In this document: in pieces, positions 1 through 12,832 of the stretch
Layout of the letters: each line of letters opens with the position of its first letter
How positions within the stretch are numbered: position 1 is the stretch's first letter
From: Cladorhizidae sp. MBARI D1340-BT2
Lineage: Eukaryota > Porifera > Demospongiae > Poecilosclerida > Cladorhizidae
Direction: 5' to 3'
Assembly (NCBI GenBank): GCA_028752905.1
Contig: JAQNBH010000011.1
Location: 24,859,333-24,923,332 of the forward strand
Length of the DNA stretch: 64,000 bases
Position numbers and translations under genes: made by a program
The notes under the pieces: generated by a model
What the model saw: only the letters and a program-made list of their open reading frames with translations
What the model was told of the DNA's origin: nothing
The model's database searches: none

Positions 1-155
1 TGTGCATCACCAATGAACTCTGGTTTGCATCAAGCCGTGAACTTTGGTGTGCATCAAGTCATGAAATCTGGTGGGTATCAAGCCAAGAACTCTGGTGTGT
101 AGCAAGCCATGAACTCTGGCATGCATCAAGGCATTAACTCTCGTATGTATCAATG
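1..155. repeat. Left-domain HOR, 3' end of a copy cut by the window edge
   Basis: This is the tail of an HOR copy that begins outside the window. It matches 6619-6773 almost base for base, including the off-register join gcatcaccaatgaactctgg and the variant monomers gccgtgaactttgg and gccaagaactctgg. Confidence 0.85.
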
Positions 156-183
156 TGTGTATGAGGACATGTACTCTCGAGTG

Positions 184-225
184 TAGCAGTCATGAACTCT
201 GTATCCAGCCATGAACTCTGGTTTG
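184..225. repeat. Register-shifting 42-bp monomer pair (example copy)
   Basis: A 23-bp monomer (tagcagtc, one a missing from tagcaagc) is followed by a 19-bp monomer (ctctgtatc, five bases missing). The pair gives 42 bp instead of 48. The same tagcagtcatgaactctgta pair recurs dozens of times along the window. It is one of the main fixed irregularities that break the otherwise regular 24-bp phase. Confidence 0.8.
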
Positions 226-1333
226 CAACAAGCCATGAACTCTGGTGTGCATCAAGCCATGAACTCATGTGTACATCAAGCTTGCATGCAGCAAGCTATG
301 AACTCTGATGTGTATCAAGCTATGAACTCTGGTTTGTAGTAAGACTTGAATTCTGGCATACAGCAAGCCATGAACTCCGGGCTGCATCAAGCCATGAACT
401 CTGGTGTGTATCAAGCTATGGACTCTAGTGTGTAGCAACACATGAACTCTGATTTCTAGCAGACATGAACTCTGTTCTGTATCAAGCCATAAATTCTGGT
501 GTCTCAAGGCACGAACTCTGGTATGTATCAAGCCTTGAACTCTGGTGTGCATCAAGCCATGAAATTTAGTTTGCATCAAGGAATGAACTCTGGTGTGCAT
601 CAAGCCATGAACTCTGGTGTGCATCAAGCCTTGAACTCTTGTGTGCATCAAGCCATGAATTCTGGTGTGCATCAAGCCATTAACTCAGGTGTGCATCAAA
701 CCATCAACTTTGATGTGCAACAAGCCAAGAACTCTGGTGTGTATCAGGCTATGAACTCTGGTGTGTAGCAAGACATGCACTCTGTTGTATATCAGTCATG
801 AACTCTGTGTATCAAGCCATGAACTCTGATGTCTTAAGGCTTAAGCCATGAACTGTGGAGTGTGTCAAGCCATAAACTCTTGTGTGCATCAAGCTATGAA
901 CTCTGGTCTGTATCAAGCTATATGAACTCTGGTGTGTAGCAAAACATAAATTCTGGTGTGTATCAAGCTATAAACTCCATTGTCTAACAAGCTATATGAA
1001 TTCTGGTGTGTAGCAAGACATGAACTCTGGTGTGCATCAAGCCATGAACTCTGGCGGGAATCAAGCTATGAATTCTGGTCTGTATCAAGCAATGAACTCA
1101 GGTGTGTAGCAAGTTATGAGGTCTGGTGTGTAGCAGTCATGAACTCTGTATTAAGCCATGAACTCTGGTGTCTCAAGCCATGAACTCTGGTGTGCAGCAA
1201 GCCATAAACTCTGGTGTGCATCAAGCCATGAACTTCGGTGTGCATCAAGCCATGAACTCTGGTGGGTATGAAGCTATGAACTCTGTTGTGTAGCAAACCA
1301 TGAACACAGGCATGCAGCAAGCCATGAACTCTG

Positions 1334-1619
1334 GCATGCACAAGCCATGAACTCTGGTATGTATCAAGCTATTAACTCTGGGGTGTAGCAAGACATGAAA
1401 TTTGGCGTACAGCAAGCCATGAACTCCGGGGTGCATCAAGCTATGAAATCTGGTGTGCAGCAAGCCATGAACTCTGGCATGCACAAGCCATAAACTCTGG
1501 TATGTATCAAGCTATTAACTCTGGGGTGTAGCAAGACATGAAATTTGGCGTACAGCAAGCCATGAACTCCGGGGTGCATCAATCTATGAAATCTGGTGTG
1601 TATCAAGCCGTGAACTTTG
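1334..1619. repeat. 143-bp tandem duplication (example copy)
   Basis: Two consecutive 143-bp blocks are marked by gcatgcacaag at 1334 and 1477 and by gggtgtagcaagacatg at 1381 and 1524. 143 is six monomers minus one base; the missing base is the t of gcatgcatcaag. The same doubled state occurs at 8048/8191, 20382/20525 and 29785/29928. The equivalent places in HOR copies at about 14.1, 26.9 and 34.3 kb have one block. Confidence 0.85.
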
Positions 1620-1728
1620 GTGTGCATCAAGTCATGAACTCTGGTGGGTATCAAGCCAAGAACTCTGGTGTGTAGCATGCCATAAACTCTGGCATGCATC
1701 AAGGCATTAACTCTGGTGTGTATCAATG

Positions 1729-4700
1729 TGTGTATGAGGACATGTACTCTCGAGTGTAGCAGTCATGAACTCTGTATCCAGCCATGAACTCAGGTTTGCA
1801 GCAAGCCATGAATGCTAGTGTGTTAAGCCATGTACTCTGGTGTGTACCAAGCCATGAACTCTGGTATGCATCAAGCCATGAACTCTGGTTTGCAACTAGC
1901 CATGAACTCTGGTGTGTATCAAGCCATGAACTCATGTGTACATCAAGCTTGCATGCAGCAAGCTATGAACTCTGAAGTGTATCAAGCTATGAACTCTGGT
2001 GTGTAGTAAGACATGAATTCTGGCAAGCAGCAAGCCATGAACTCCGGGGTGCATCAAGCCATGAACTCTGGTATGTATCAAGCTATGGACTCTAGTGTGT
2101 AGCAACACATGAACTCTGCTGTATAGCAGACATGAACTCTGTTCTGTATCAAGCCATAAAATCTGGTGTCTCAAGCCATGAACTCTTGTATGTGTCAAGC
2201 CTTGAACTCTGGTGTGCATCAAGCCATGAAATTTAGTTTGCATCAAGGAATGAACTCTGGTGTGCATCAAGCCATGAACTCTGGTGTGCATCAAGCGATG
2301 AACTCTTGTGTGCACCAAGCCATGAATTCTGGTGTGCATCAAGCCATTAACTCAGGTGTGCATAAAGCCATCAACTTTGATGTGCAACAAGCAAAGAACT
2401 CTGGTGTGTATCACGCTATGAACTCTGGTGTGTAGCAAAACATGCACTCTGGTGTATATCAGTCATGAACTCTGTATCAAGCCATGAACTCTGATGTCTT
2501 AAGGCTTAAGCCATGAACTCTGGAGTGTATCAAGCCATAAACTCTTGTGTGCATCAAGCTATGAACTCTGGTCTGTATCAAGCTATATGAACTCTGGTGT
2601 GTAGCAAAACATAAATTCTGGTCTGTATCAAGCTATAAACTCCATTGTCTAACAAGCTATATGAATTCTGGTGTGTAGCAAGACATGAACTCTGGTGTGC
2701 ATCAAGTCATGAACTCTGGCGGGAATCAAGCTATTAATTCTGGTCTATATCAAGCAATGAACTCAGTTGTGTAGCAAGTTATGAGGTCTGGTGTGTAGCA
2801 GTCATGAACTCTGTATTAAGCCATGAACTCTGGTGTCTCAAGCCATGAACTGTGTATTAAGCCATGAACTCTGGTGTCTCAAGCCATGAACTCTGGTGTG
2901 CAGCAAGCCATAAACTCTGGTGTGCATCAAGCCATGAACTTCGGTGTGCAGCAAGCCATGAACGCTGGTGTGTTAAGCTATATCCTCTGGAGTGTACCAA
3001 GCCATGAACTGTGGTATGCATTAAGCCATGAACTCTGGTTTGCAACAAGCCATGAACTCTGGTGTGCATCAAGCCATGAACTCATGTGTACATCAAGCTA
3101 TGAACACTTGCATGCAGCAAGCTATGAACTCTGATGTGTATCAAGCTATGAACTCTGGTGTGTAGTAAGACATGAATTCTGGCATGCAGCAAGCCATGAA
3201 ATCTGGGGTGGATCAAGCCATGAACTCTGGTGTGTATCAAGCTATGGACTCTAGTGTGTAGCAACACATGAACTCTGCTGTATAGCAGACATAAACTCTG
3301 TTCTGTATCAAGCCATAAAATCTGGTGTCCCAAGCCATGAACTCTGGTATGTATCAAGCCTTGAACTCTGGTGTGCATCAAGCCATGAAATTTAGTTTGC
3401 ATCAAGCAATGAACTCTGGTGTGCATCAAGCCATGAACTCTGGTGTGCATCAAGCCAAGAACTCTTGTGTGCATCAAGCCATGAATTCTGGTGTGCATCA
3501 AGCCATTAACTCAGGTGTGCATCAAGCCATCAACTTTGATGTGCAACAAGCCAACAACTCTGGTGTGTATCAGGCTATGAACTCTGGTGTGTAGCAAGAC
3601 ATGCACTCTGGTGTATATCAGTCGTAACAAGCTATATGAATTCTGTTGTGTAGCAAGACATGAACTCTGGTGTGCATCAAGCCATGAACTCTGGTCGGAA
3701 TCAAGCTATGAATTCTGGTCTGTATCAAGCTATGAACTCGGGTGTGTAGCAAGTTATGAGGTCTGGTGTGTAGCAGTCATGAACTCGGTATTAAGCCATG
3801 AACTCTGGTGTCTCAAGCCATGAACTCTGGTGTGCAGCAAGCCATAAACTCTGGTGTGCATCAAGCCATGAACTTCGGTGTGTATCAAGCCATGAACTCT
3901 GGTGGGTATGAAGCTATGAACTCTGTTGTGTAGCAAACCATGAACACAGGCATGCAGCAAGCCATGAACTCTGGCATGCAAAGCCATGAACTCTGGTGTG
4001 TATCAAACTATTAACTCTGGGGTGTAGCAAGACATGAAATTTGGTGTACAGTAAGCCATGAACTCCGGGGTGCATCAAGCTATGAAATCTGGTGTGTATC
4101 AAGCTATGAACTCTGGTGTGCAGCAAGAGATGAATTCTGGTGTGTTGCCTTCATGAAGTCTATAACTAGCCATGAACTATAAATGTCTCAAGCCATGAAC
4201 TCTGGTGTGCATCAAGCCATGAACTTTGGTGTGCATCGAGCTAAGAACGATGATGTGCATGAAGCCAAGAACTCTGGTGTAGTTCAAGCTATGAACACTG
4301 GTGTGCATCAAGCCATGAACTCTGATTTGCATCAAGCCATGAATTCTGGTGTGCATCAAGCCATAAATTTTGGTGTGCATCAAGCTATGAACTCTGGTGG
4401 GCAGCAAGCCTTGAACTCTGGAATGGAGCAAGCCTTGAACTCTGGCATGTATCAAGCCATGAACTCTGGTGTGTATCAAGCTATGAACACTGTTGTGTTG
4501 CAAGACATGAACTCTGGTGTGTAGCAGTCATGAACTCTCTATCAAGCCATGAAGTCAGGCATCTCAAGCCATGAACTCTGGTGTGTTTCAAGCCATGAAC
4601 TCTGGTGTACTTCAAGCCATGAACACTGGTGTGTATCAAGCTATTAACTCTGGTGAGCATCAAGTCATGAACCACGGTGTGCAACAAACCATGAACTCTG

Positions 4701-6773
4701 GTGTGCATCAAGCCATGAACTCTGGTATGTAGTAAGGCATGAACTCTGGTTTGCATCAAACCAGTAACTCTGGTGTGTCTCAAGCTAAGAATTCTGGTCT
4801 GTAGCAAGACATGAACTCTGGTGTGTAGCAGTCATGAACTCTGTATCAAGCCATGAACTCTGGTGTGTAGCAAACCTTGAACACTGGTATGTTAAGCCTT
4901 GAACTCTGGTGTGCAACAAGTCATGATCTCTGGTGTGCATCAAACCATGAACTCAGGTGTGCATCAAGCTATGAACACTGGCATGCAGCAAGCTATGAAC
5001 TCTGATGTGTATCAAGCTATGTATGAACTATGATGTGTAGCAAGACATGAACATTGGTGTATATCAGTCATTAACTCTGTATCAAGCCATGAACACTGGT
5101 GTCTTAAGCCATGAACTCTGGAGTGTGTCAAGCCATGAACTCTGGTGTGCATCAAGCCATGAACTCTGGTGTGCATCAAGCCATGAACTCTGGTCTGTAT
5201 CAAGCTATATGAACTCTGGTGTGTAGCAAAACATGAATTCTAGTGTGTATCAAGCTATGAACTCCAGTCTCTATCAAGCTATATGAATTCTGGTGTGTAG
5301 CAAGACATGAACTCTGGTGTGCATCAAGCCATAAACTCTGGCGGGTATCAAGCTATGAACTCTGGTCTGTATCAAGCTATCAACTCAGATGTGTAGCAAG
5401 TTATGAGGTCTTGTGTGTAGCAGTCATGAACTCTGTATCAAGCCATGAAGTCTGGCATCTCAAGCCATGAACTCTGGTGTGTTTCAAGCCATGAACTCTG
5501 GTGTGCATCAAGCCATGAACTCTGGTGTGTATCAAGCCATGAACTCTGGTGTGTGAAGCAAGCCATGAACTCTGGCGTGTATCAAGCTATGAATTCTTAT
5601 CTGTAGCAACACATGAACTCTGGTGTGTAGCAGTTATGAACTACATATCAGGCAATGAAATCTCATGTGCAGCAAGCCTTGAACACTGGTGTGTTAAGCC
5701 ATGTACTCTGGTATGTACCAAGCCATGAACTCTGGTTTGCATCAAGCCATGAACTCTGGTGTGCAACAAGCCATGAACTCTGGTTTGCATCTAACCATGA
5801 ACTCAGGTGTGCATTAAGCTATGAACAATGGAATGCAGCAAGCTATGAACTCTGGTGTCTATCATGCTATGTATGAACTCTGATGTGCATCAAGCCATGA
5901 ACTCTGGTGTGTATCAAGCTATTAACTCTAGTGTGTAGCAAGGAATGAACTCTGGTGTGTACGAGTCATGAATTCTGTATCCAGCCATGAACTCTGGTGG
6001 CTCGAGCCATGAACTCTGGTATGTGTCAAGCCATGAACTCTGGTGTGCATCAAGCCATGAACTTTGGTTTGCATCGAGCCATGAACTCTGGTGTGCATCA
6101 AGCCATGAACACTGGTGTGCATCAAGCCATGACCTCTGGTGTGCATCAAGCCATGAACTCTGGTATGCATCAAGCCATGAACTCTAGTGTGCATTAAGCC
6201 ATGAACACTGGTGTGCATCAAGCCATGAACTCTGGTGTGCATCAAGCCATGAACTCTGGTATGCATCAAGCCATGAACTCTAGTGTGCATCAAGCCATGA
6301 ACTCTAGTATACATCAAGCCTTGAACTCTGGTGTGTAGTATGCCATGAACACTGGTGTGCATCAAGACATGTACTTTAGTTTGCATTGAGCAATGAACTC
6401 TGGTGTGCATCAAGCCATGAACTCTGGTTTGCATCAAGCCATGAACTCTTGTGTGTATCAAGCCATGAACTCTGGTGTCATTAGGCGATGAACTCTGGTG
6501 TGTGTCAAGCCATGAACTCTGGTGTGCATCAAGACATGAACTATGGTGTGCATCAAGCCATGAACTCTGTTGCACATCAAGCCATGCACTCAGGTGTGCA
6601 TCAACCCATGAACTCTGGTGTGCATCACCAATGAACTCTGGTTTGCATCAAGCCGTGAACTTTGGTGTGCATCAAGTCATGAAATCTGGTGGGTATCAAG
6701 CCAAGAACTCTGGTGTGTAGCAAGCCATGAACTCTGGCATGCATCAAGGCATTAACTCTGGTATGTATCAATG
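1729..6773. repeat. Left-domain HOR copy b (5,045 bp)
   Basis: The landmark ctcgag block opens the copy. It holds an internal tandem repeat of about 1.15-1.16 kb: 1932-2435 resembles 3082-3594. The segment around 4481-5950 corresponds to 8884-10380 in the next copy, at offsets of about 4,403 to 4,433 bp. At 3094-3114 it keeps the full 24-bp form of a monomer that is shortened by 9 bp in the other copies carrying that site. From 5959 onward it carries a gtacgagtc block that becomes common in the right domain. Confidence 0.8.
4140..4195. repeat. Most diverged recurrent block, with core aactagccatgaactata (example copy)
   Basis: This block departs furthest from the monomer: gtgttgccttcatgaag, then tctataactagcc, then atgaactataaatg. 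It recurs more than 20 times across both domains, for example near 8617, 14275, 20695, 30097, 34468, 42871, 49945, 55009, 60070 and 62256. A sister form with the same 18-base core but flanked by ctctgt and ggtgtctcaag is found near 41103, 43823, 49706, 54768, 59832 and 62018. It shifts the 24-bp register. No function is known to me. Confidence 0.75.
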
Positions 6774-9700
6774 TGTGTATGAGGACATGTACTCTCGAGT
6801 GTAGCAGTCATGAACTCTGTATCCAGCCATGAACTCAGGTTTGCAGCAAGCCATGAATGCTAGTGTGTTAAGCCATGTACTCTGGTGTATGTACCAAGCC
6901 ATGAACTCTGGTATGCATCAAGACATGAACTCTGGTTTGCAACAAGCCATGAACTCTGGTGTGCATCAAGCCATGAACTCATGTGTACATCAAGCTTGCA
7001 TGCAGCAAGCTATGAACTCTGATGTGTATCAAGCTATGAACTCTGGTTTGTAGTAAGACTTGAATTCTGGCATACAGCAAGCCATGAACTCCGGGCTGCA
7101 TCAAGCCATGAACTCTGGTGTGTATCAAGCTATGGACTCTAGTGTGTAGCAACACATGAACTCTGATTTCTAGCAGACATGAACTCTGTTCTGTATCAAG
7201 CCATAAATTCTGGTGTCTCAAGGCACGAACTCTGGTATGTATCAAGCCTTGAACTCTGGTGTGCATCAAGCCATGAAATTTAGTTTGCATCAAGGAATGA
7301 ACTCTGGTGTGCATCAAGCCATGAACTCTGGTGTGCATCAAGCCTTGAACTCTTGTGTGCATCAAGCCATGAATTCTGGTGTGCATCAAGCCATTAACTC
7401 AGGTGTGCATCAAACCATCAACTTTGATGTGCAACAAGCCAAGAACTCTGGTGTGTATCAGGCTATGAACTCTGGTGTGTAGCAAGACATGCACTCTGTT
7501 GTATATCAGTCATGAACTCTGTGTATCAAGCCATGAACTCTGATGTCTTAAGGCTTAAGCCATGAACTGTGGAGTGTGTCAAGCCATAAACTCTTGTGTG
7601 CATCAAGCTATGAACTCTGGTCTGTATCAAGCTATATGAACTCTGGTGTGTAGCAAAACATAAATTCTGGTGTGTATCAAGCTATAAACTCCATTGTCTA
7701 ACAAGCTATATGAATTCTGGTGTGTAGCAAGACATGAACTCTGGTGTGCATCAAGCCATGAACTCTGGCGGGAATCAAGCTATGAATTCTGGTCTGTATC
7801 AAGCAATGAACTCAGGTGTGTAGCAAGTTATGAGGTCTGGTGTGTAGCAGTCATGAACTCTGTATTAAGCCATGAACTCTGGTGTCTCAAGCCATGAACT
7901 CTGGTGTGCAGCAAGCCATAAACTCTGGTGTGCATCAAGCCATGAACTTCGGTGTGCATCAAGCCATGAACTCTGGTGGGTATGAAGCTATGAACTCTGT
8001 TGTGTAGCAAACCATGAACACAGGCATGCAGCAAGCCATGAACTCTGGCATGCACAAGCCATGAACTCTGGTATGTATCAAGCTATTAACTCTGGGGTGT
8101 AGCAAGACATGAAATTTGGCGTACAGCAAGCCATGAACTCCGGGGTGCATCAAGCTATGAAATCTGGTGTGCAGCAAGCCATGAACTCTGGCATGCACAA
8201 GCCATAAACTCTGGTATGTATCAAGCTATTAACTCTGGGGTGTAGCAAGACATGAAATTTGGCGTACAGCAAGCCATGAACTCCGGGGTGCATCAATCTA
8301 TGAAATCTGGTGTGTATCAAGCTATGAACTCTGGTGTGCAGCAAGACATGAACTCTGGTGTGTAGCAGTCATGAACTCTGTAACTAGTCATGAACTATAG
8401 GTGTCTCAAGCCATCAACTCTGGTGTACATCAAGCCATGAACTCTGGTGTGCATCAAGCCATGAACTTTGGTGTGCATAGAGCCATGAACTATGGTGTGC
8501 ATGAAGCCATGAACTCTGGTGTACATCAAGCCTTGAACTCTGGTTTGGATCAAGCCATGAACTCTGGTGTGCATCAAGCCATGAACTCTGGTGTGCATCA
8601 AGAGATGAATTCTGGTGTGTTGCCTTCATGAAGTCTATAACTAGCCATGAACTATAAATGTCTCAAGCCATGAACTCTGGTGTACATCAAGCCATGAACT
8701 CTGGTGTGCATCAAGCCATGAGCTTTGTTGTGCATCGAGCTAAGAACGATGATGTGCATGTTGCCATGAACTCTGGTGTAGTTCAAGCCATGAACTCTGG
8801 TGTGCATCAAGCCATGAACTCTGGTTTGCATCAAGCCATGAACTCTGGTGTGCATCAAGCCATAAATTTTGGTGTGCATCAAGCTATGAACACTGTTGTG
8901 TAGCAAGACATGAACTCTGGTGTGTAGCAGTTATGAACTCTCTATCAAGCCATGAAGTCAGGCGTCTAAAGCCATGAACTCTGGTGTGTTTCAAGCCATG
9001 AACTCTGGTGTGCTTCAAGCCATGAACACTGGTGTGTATCAAGCTATTAACTCTGGTGAGCATCAAGTCATGAACTCTGGTGTGCAACAAGCCATGATCT
9101 CTGGTGTGCATCAAGCCATGAACTCTGGTATGTAGTAAGGCATGAACTCTGGCGTGCATCAAGCCAGTAACTCTGGTGTGTATCAAGCTAAGAATTCTGG
9201 TCTGTAGCAAGACATGAACTCTGGTGTGTAGCAGTCATGAACTCTGTATCAAGCCATGAACTCTGGTGTGTAGCAACCCTTGAACACTGGTATGTTAAGC
9301 CTTGAATTCTGGTATGCAACAAGTCATGATCTCTGGTGTGCATCAAACCATGAACTCAGGTGTGCATCAAGCAATGAACACCGGCATGCAGCAAGCTATG
9401 AACTCTGATGTGTATCAAGCTATGTATGAACTATGATGTGTAGCAAGACATGAACTCTGGTGTATATCAGTCATTAACTCTGTATCAAGCCATGAACACT
9501 GGTGTCTTAAGCCATGAACTCTGGAGTGTCTCAAGCCATGAACTCTGGTGTGCATCAAGCCATGAACTCTGGTGTGCATCAAGCCATGAACTCTGGTCTG
9601 TATCAAGCTATATGAACTCTGGTGTGTAGCAAAACATGAATTCTAGTATGTATCAAGCTATGAACTCCAGTCTCTCTCAAGCTATATGAATTCTGGTGTG

Positions 9701-11133
9701 TAGTAAGACATGAACTCTGGTGTGCATCAAGCCATGAACTCTGGCGGGTATCAAGCTATGAACTCTGGTCTGTATCAAGCTATCAACTCGGGTGTGTAAC
9801 AAGCTATTAACTCTAGTGTGCATCAACCTATGAACTCTGGTGTGCATCAAGCCATGAACTCTGGTGTGCATCAAGCCATCAACTCTGGTGTGTAACAAGC
9901 CATTAACTCTAGTGTGCATCAACCTATAAACTCTGGTGTGCATCAAGCCATGAACTCTGGTGTGCACCAAGCCATGAACTCTAGTGTGAAGCAAGCCATG
10001 AACTCTGGCGTGTATCAAGCTATGAATTCTTGTCTGTAGCAACACATGAACTCTGGTGTGTAGCAGTTATGAACTCCGTATCAGGCAATGAAATCTCATG
10101 TGCAGCAAGCCTTGAACACTGGTGTGTTAAGCCATGTACTCTGGTGTGCACCAAGCCATGAACTCTGGTTTGCATCAAGCCATGAACTCTGGTGTGCAAC
10201 AATCCATGAACTCTGGTTTGCATCTAACCATGAACTCAGGTGTGCATTAAGCTATGAACAATGGAATGCAGCAAGCTATGAACTCTGGTGTCTATCAAGC
10301 TATGTATGAACTCTGATGTGCATCAAGCCATGAACTCTGGTGTGTATCAAGCTATTAACTCTAGTGTGTAGCAAGGCATGAACTCTGGTGTGTACGAGTC
10401 ATGAATTCTGTATCAAGCCATGAACTCTGGTGGCTTGAGCCATGAACTCTGGTATGTGTCAAGCCATGAACTCTGGTGTGCATCAAACCATGAACTTTGG
10501 TTTGCATCGAGCCATGAACTCTGGTGTGCATCAAGCCATGAACACTGGTGTGCATCAAGCCATGAACTCTGGTGTGCATCAAGCCATGAACTCTGGTATG
10601 CATCAAGCCATGAACTCTAGTGTGCATCAAGCCATGAACTCTGGTGTGCATCAACCCATGAACTCTGGTGTGCATCAAGCCATGAACTCTAGTGTACATC
10701 AAGCCTTGAACTCTGGTGTGTAGTAAGCCATGAACACTGGTGTGCATCAAGACATGTACTTTAGTTTGCATTGATCAATGAACTCTGGTGTGCATCAAGC
10801 CATGAACTCTGGTTTGCATCAAGCCATGAACTATTGTGTGTATCAAGCCATGAACTCTGGTGTCTCAAGCGATGAACTCTGGTGTGTGTCAAGCCATGAA
10901 CTATGGTGTGCATCAAGCCATGAACTCTGTTGCACATCAAGCCATGCACTCTGGTGTGCATCAACCCATGAACTCTGGTGTGCATCACCAATGAACTCTG
11001 GTTTGCATCAAGCCGTGAACTTTGGTGTGCATCAAGTCATGAACTCTGGTGGGTATCAAGCCAAGAACTCTGGTGTGTAGCAAGCCATGAACTCTGGCAT
11101 GCATCAAGGCATTAACTCTGGTATGTATCAATG
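6774..11133. repeat. Left-domain HOR copy c (4,360 bp)
   Basis: The first 1.5 kb is almost identical to copy a plus the 96 bp missing there. The 143-bp tandem duplication is present (8048 and 8191). At 8476 it holds the only left-domain occurrence I found of catagagccatgaactatgg, a landmark otherwise confined to the right domain. Its 3' part (about 9550-11133) is duplicated in the following copy. Confidence 0.82.
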
Positions 11134-12832
11134 TGTGTATGAGGACATGTACTCTCGAGTGTAGCAGTCATGAACTCTGTATCCAGCCATGAACTCAGGT
11201 TTGCAGCAAGCCATGAATGCTAGTGTGTTAAGCCATGTACTCTGTTGTGTGTACCAAGCCATGAACTCTGGTGTGCATCAAGCCATGAACTCTGGTCTGT
11301 ATCAAGCTATATGAACTCTGGTGTGTAGCAAAACATGAATTCTAGTATGTATCAAGCTATGAACTCCAGCCTCTCTCAAGCTATATGAATTCTGGTGTGT
11401 AGCAAGACATGAACTCTGGTGTGCATCAAGCCATGAACTCTGGCGGGTATCAAGCTATGAACTCTGGTCTGTATCAAGCTATCAACTCGGGTGTGTAACA
11501 AGCTATTAACTCTAGTGTGCATCAACCTATGAACTCTGGTGTGCATCAAGCCATGAACTCTGGTGTGCATCAAGCCATGAACTCTGGTGTGCATCAAGCC
11601 ATCAACTCTGGTGTGTAACAAGCTATTAACTCTAGTGTGCATCAACCTATGAACTCTGGTGTGCATCAAGCCATGAACTCTGGTGTGCATCAAGCCATGA
11701 ACTCTAGTGTGAAGCAAGCCATGAACTCTGGCGTGTATCAAGCTATGAATTCTTGTCTGTAGCAACACATGAACTCTGGTGTGTAGCAGTTATGAACTCC
11801 GTATCAGGCAATGAAATCTCATGTGCAGCAAGCCATGAACACTGGTGTGTTAAGCCATGTACTCTGGTGTGCACCAAGCCATGAACTCTGGTTTGCATCT
11901 AACCATGAACTCAGGTGTGCATTAAGCTATGAACAATGGAATGCAGCAAGCTATGAACTCTGGTGTCTATCAAGCTATGTATGAACTCTGATGTGCATCA
12001 AGCCATGAACTCTGGTGTGTATCAAGCTATTAACTCTAGTGTGTAGCAAGGCATGAACTCTGGTGTGTACGAGTCATGAATTCTGTATCAAGCCATGAAC
12101 TCTGGTGGCTTGAGCCATGAACTCTAGTATGTGTCAAGCCATTAACTCTGGTGTGCATCAAGCCATGAACTTTGGTTTGCATCGAGCCATGAACTCTGGT
12201 GTGCATCAAGCCATGAACACTGGTGTGCATCAAGCCATGAACTCTGGTGTGCATCAAGCCATGAACTCTGGTATGCATCAAGCCATGAACTCTAGTGTGC
12301 ATCAAGCCATGAACTCTGGTGTGCATCAACCCATGAACTCTGGTGTGCATCAAGCCATGAATTCTAGTGTACATCAAGCCTTGAACTCTGGTGTGTAGTA
12401 AGCCATGAACACTGGTGTGCATCAAGACATGTACTTTAGTTTGCATTGAGCAATGAACTCTGGTGTGCATCAAGCCATGAACTCTGGTTTGCATCAAGCC
12501 ATGAACTCTTGTGTGTATCAAGCCATGAACTCTGGTGTCTCAAGCGATGAACTCTGGTGTGTGTCAAGCCATGAACTCTGGTGTGCATCAAGCCATGAAC
12601 TATGGTGTGCATCAAGCCATGAACTCTGTTGCACATCAAGCCATGCACTCTGGTGTGCATCAACCCATGAACTCTGGTGTGCATCACCAATGAACTCTGG
12701 TTTGCATCAAGCCGTGAACTTTGGTGTGCATCAAGTCATGAACTCTGGTGGGTATCAAGCCAAGAACTCTGGTGTGTAGCAAGCCATGAACTCTGGCATG
12801 CATCAAGGCATTAACTCTGGTATGTATCAATG
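11134..12832. repeat. Left-domain HOR copy d (1,699 bp, product of tandem duplication)
   Basis: After about 130 bp of landmark sequence the copy jumps, near 11260-11300, into material matching 9545 onward. The offset is 1,699 bp (9677 pairs with 11376), then 1,675 bp (10361 pairs with 12036), then 1,699 bp again (10991 pairs with 12690). The 24-bp changes of offset are single-monomer losses and gains. It lacks the HindIII-marked segment found in most other left-domain copies. Confidence 0.82.

Larger units (their letters stand above)
156..1728. repeat. Left-domain HOR copy a (1,573 bp, shortened)
   Basis: The copy starts at the landmark tgtgtatgaggacatgtact, which runs into ctcgag. Positions 1-1608 match 6619-8322. 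The offset is 6618 at the left end and 6714 further right, because this copy lacks a 96-bp (four-monomer) piece just after the landmark. At about 1601-1608 the match breaks inside tatcaagc. The sequence then re-enters the segment also found near position 30 (gccgtgaactttgg). This is the signature of an unequal exchange that removed most of a longer HOR unit. A 143-bp internal tandem duplication is present (gcatgcacaag at 1334 and 1477). Confidence 0.85.

Noticed and set aside
278..295. aagcttgcatgc resembling the HindIII-SphI start of a cloning-vector polylinker
   Set aside because: The full-length monomer at 3094-3114 shows that it arises by a 9-bp deletion inside a normal monomer. Flanks are satellite on both sides and the motif recurs in eight HOR copies, so it is not vector contamination.
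6000..6010. ctcgag in the ggctcgagcc blocks as extra copies of the left-domain landmark
   Set aside because: The same six bases occur in an unrelated variant monomer (gtggctcgagccatgaac) found in both domains. The flanks differ from gtactctcgagtgtag, so they were not counted as landmarks.
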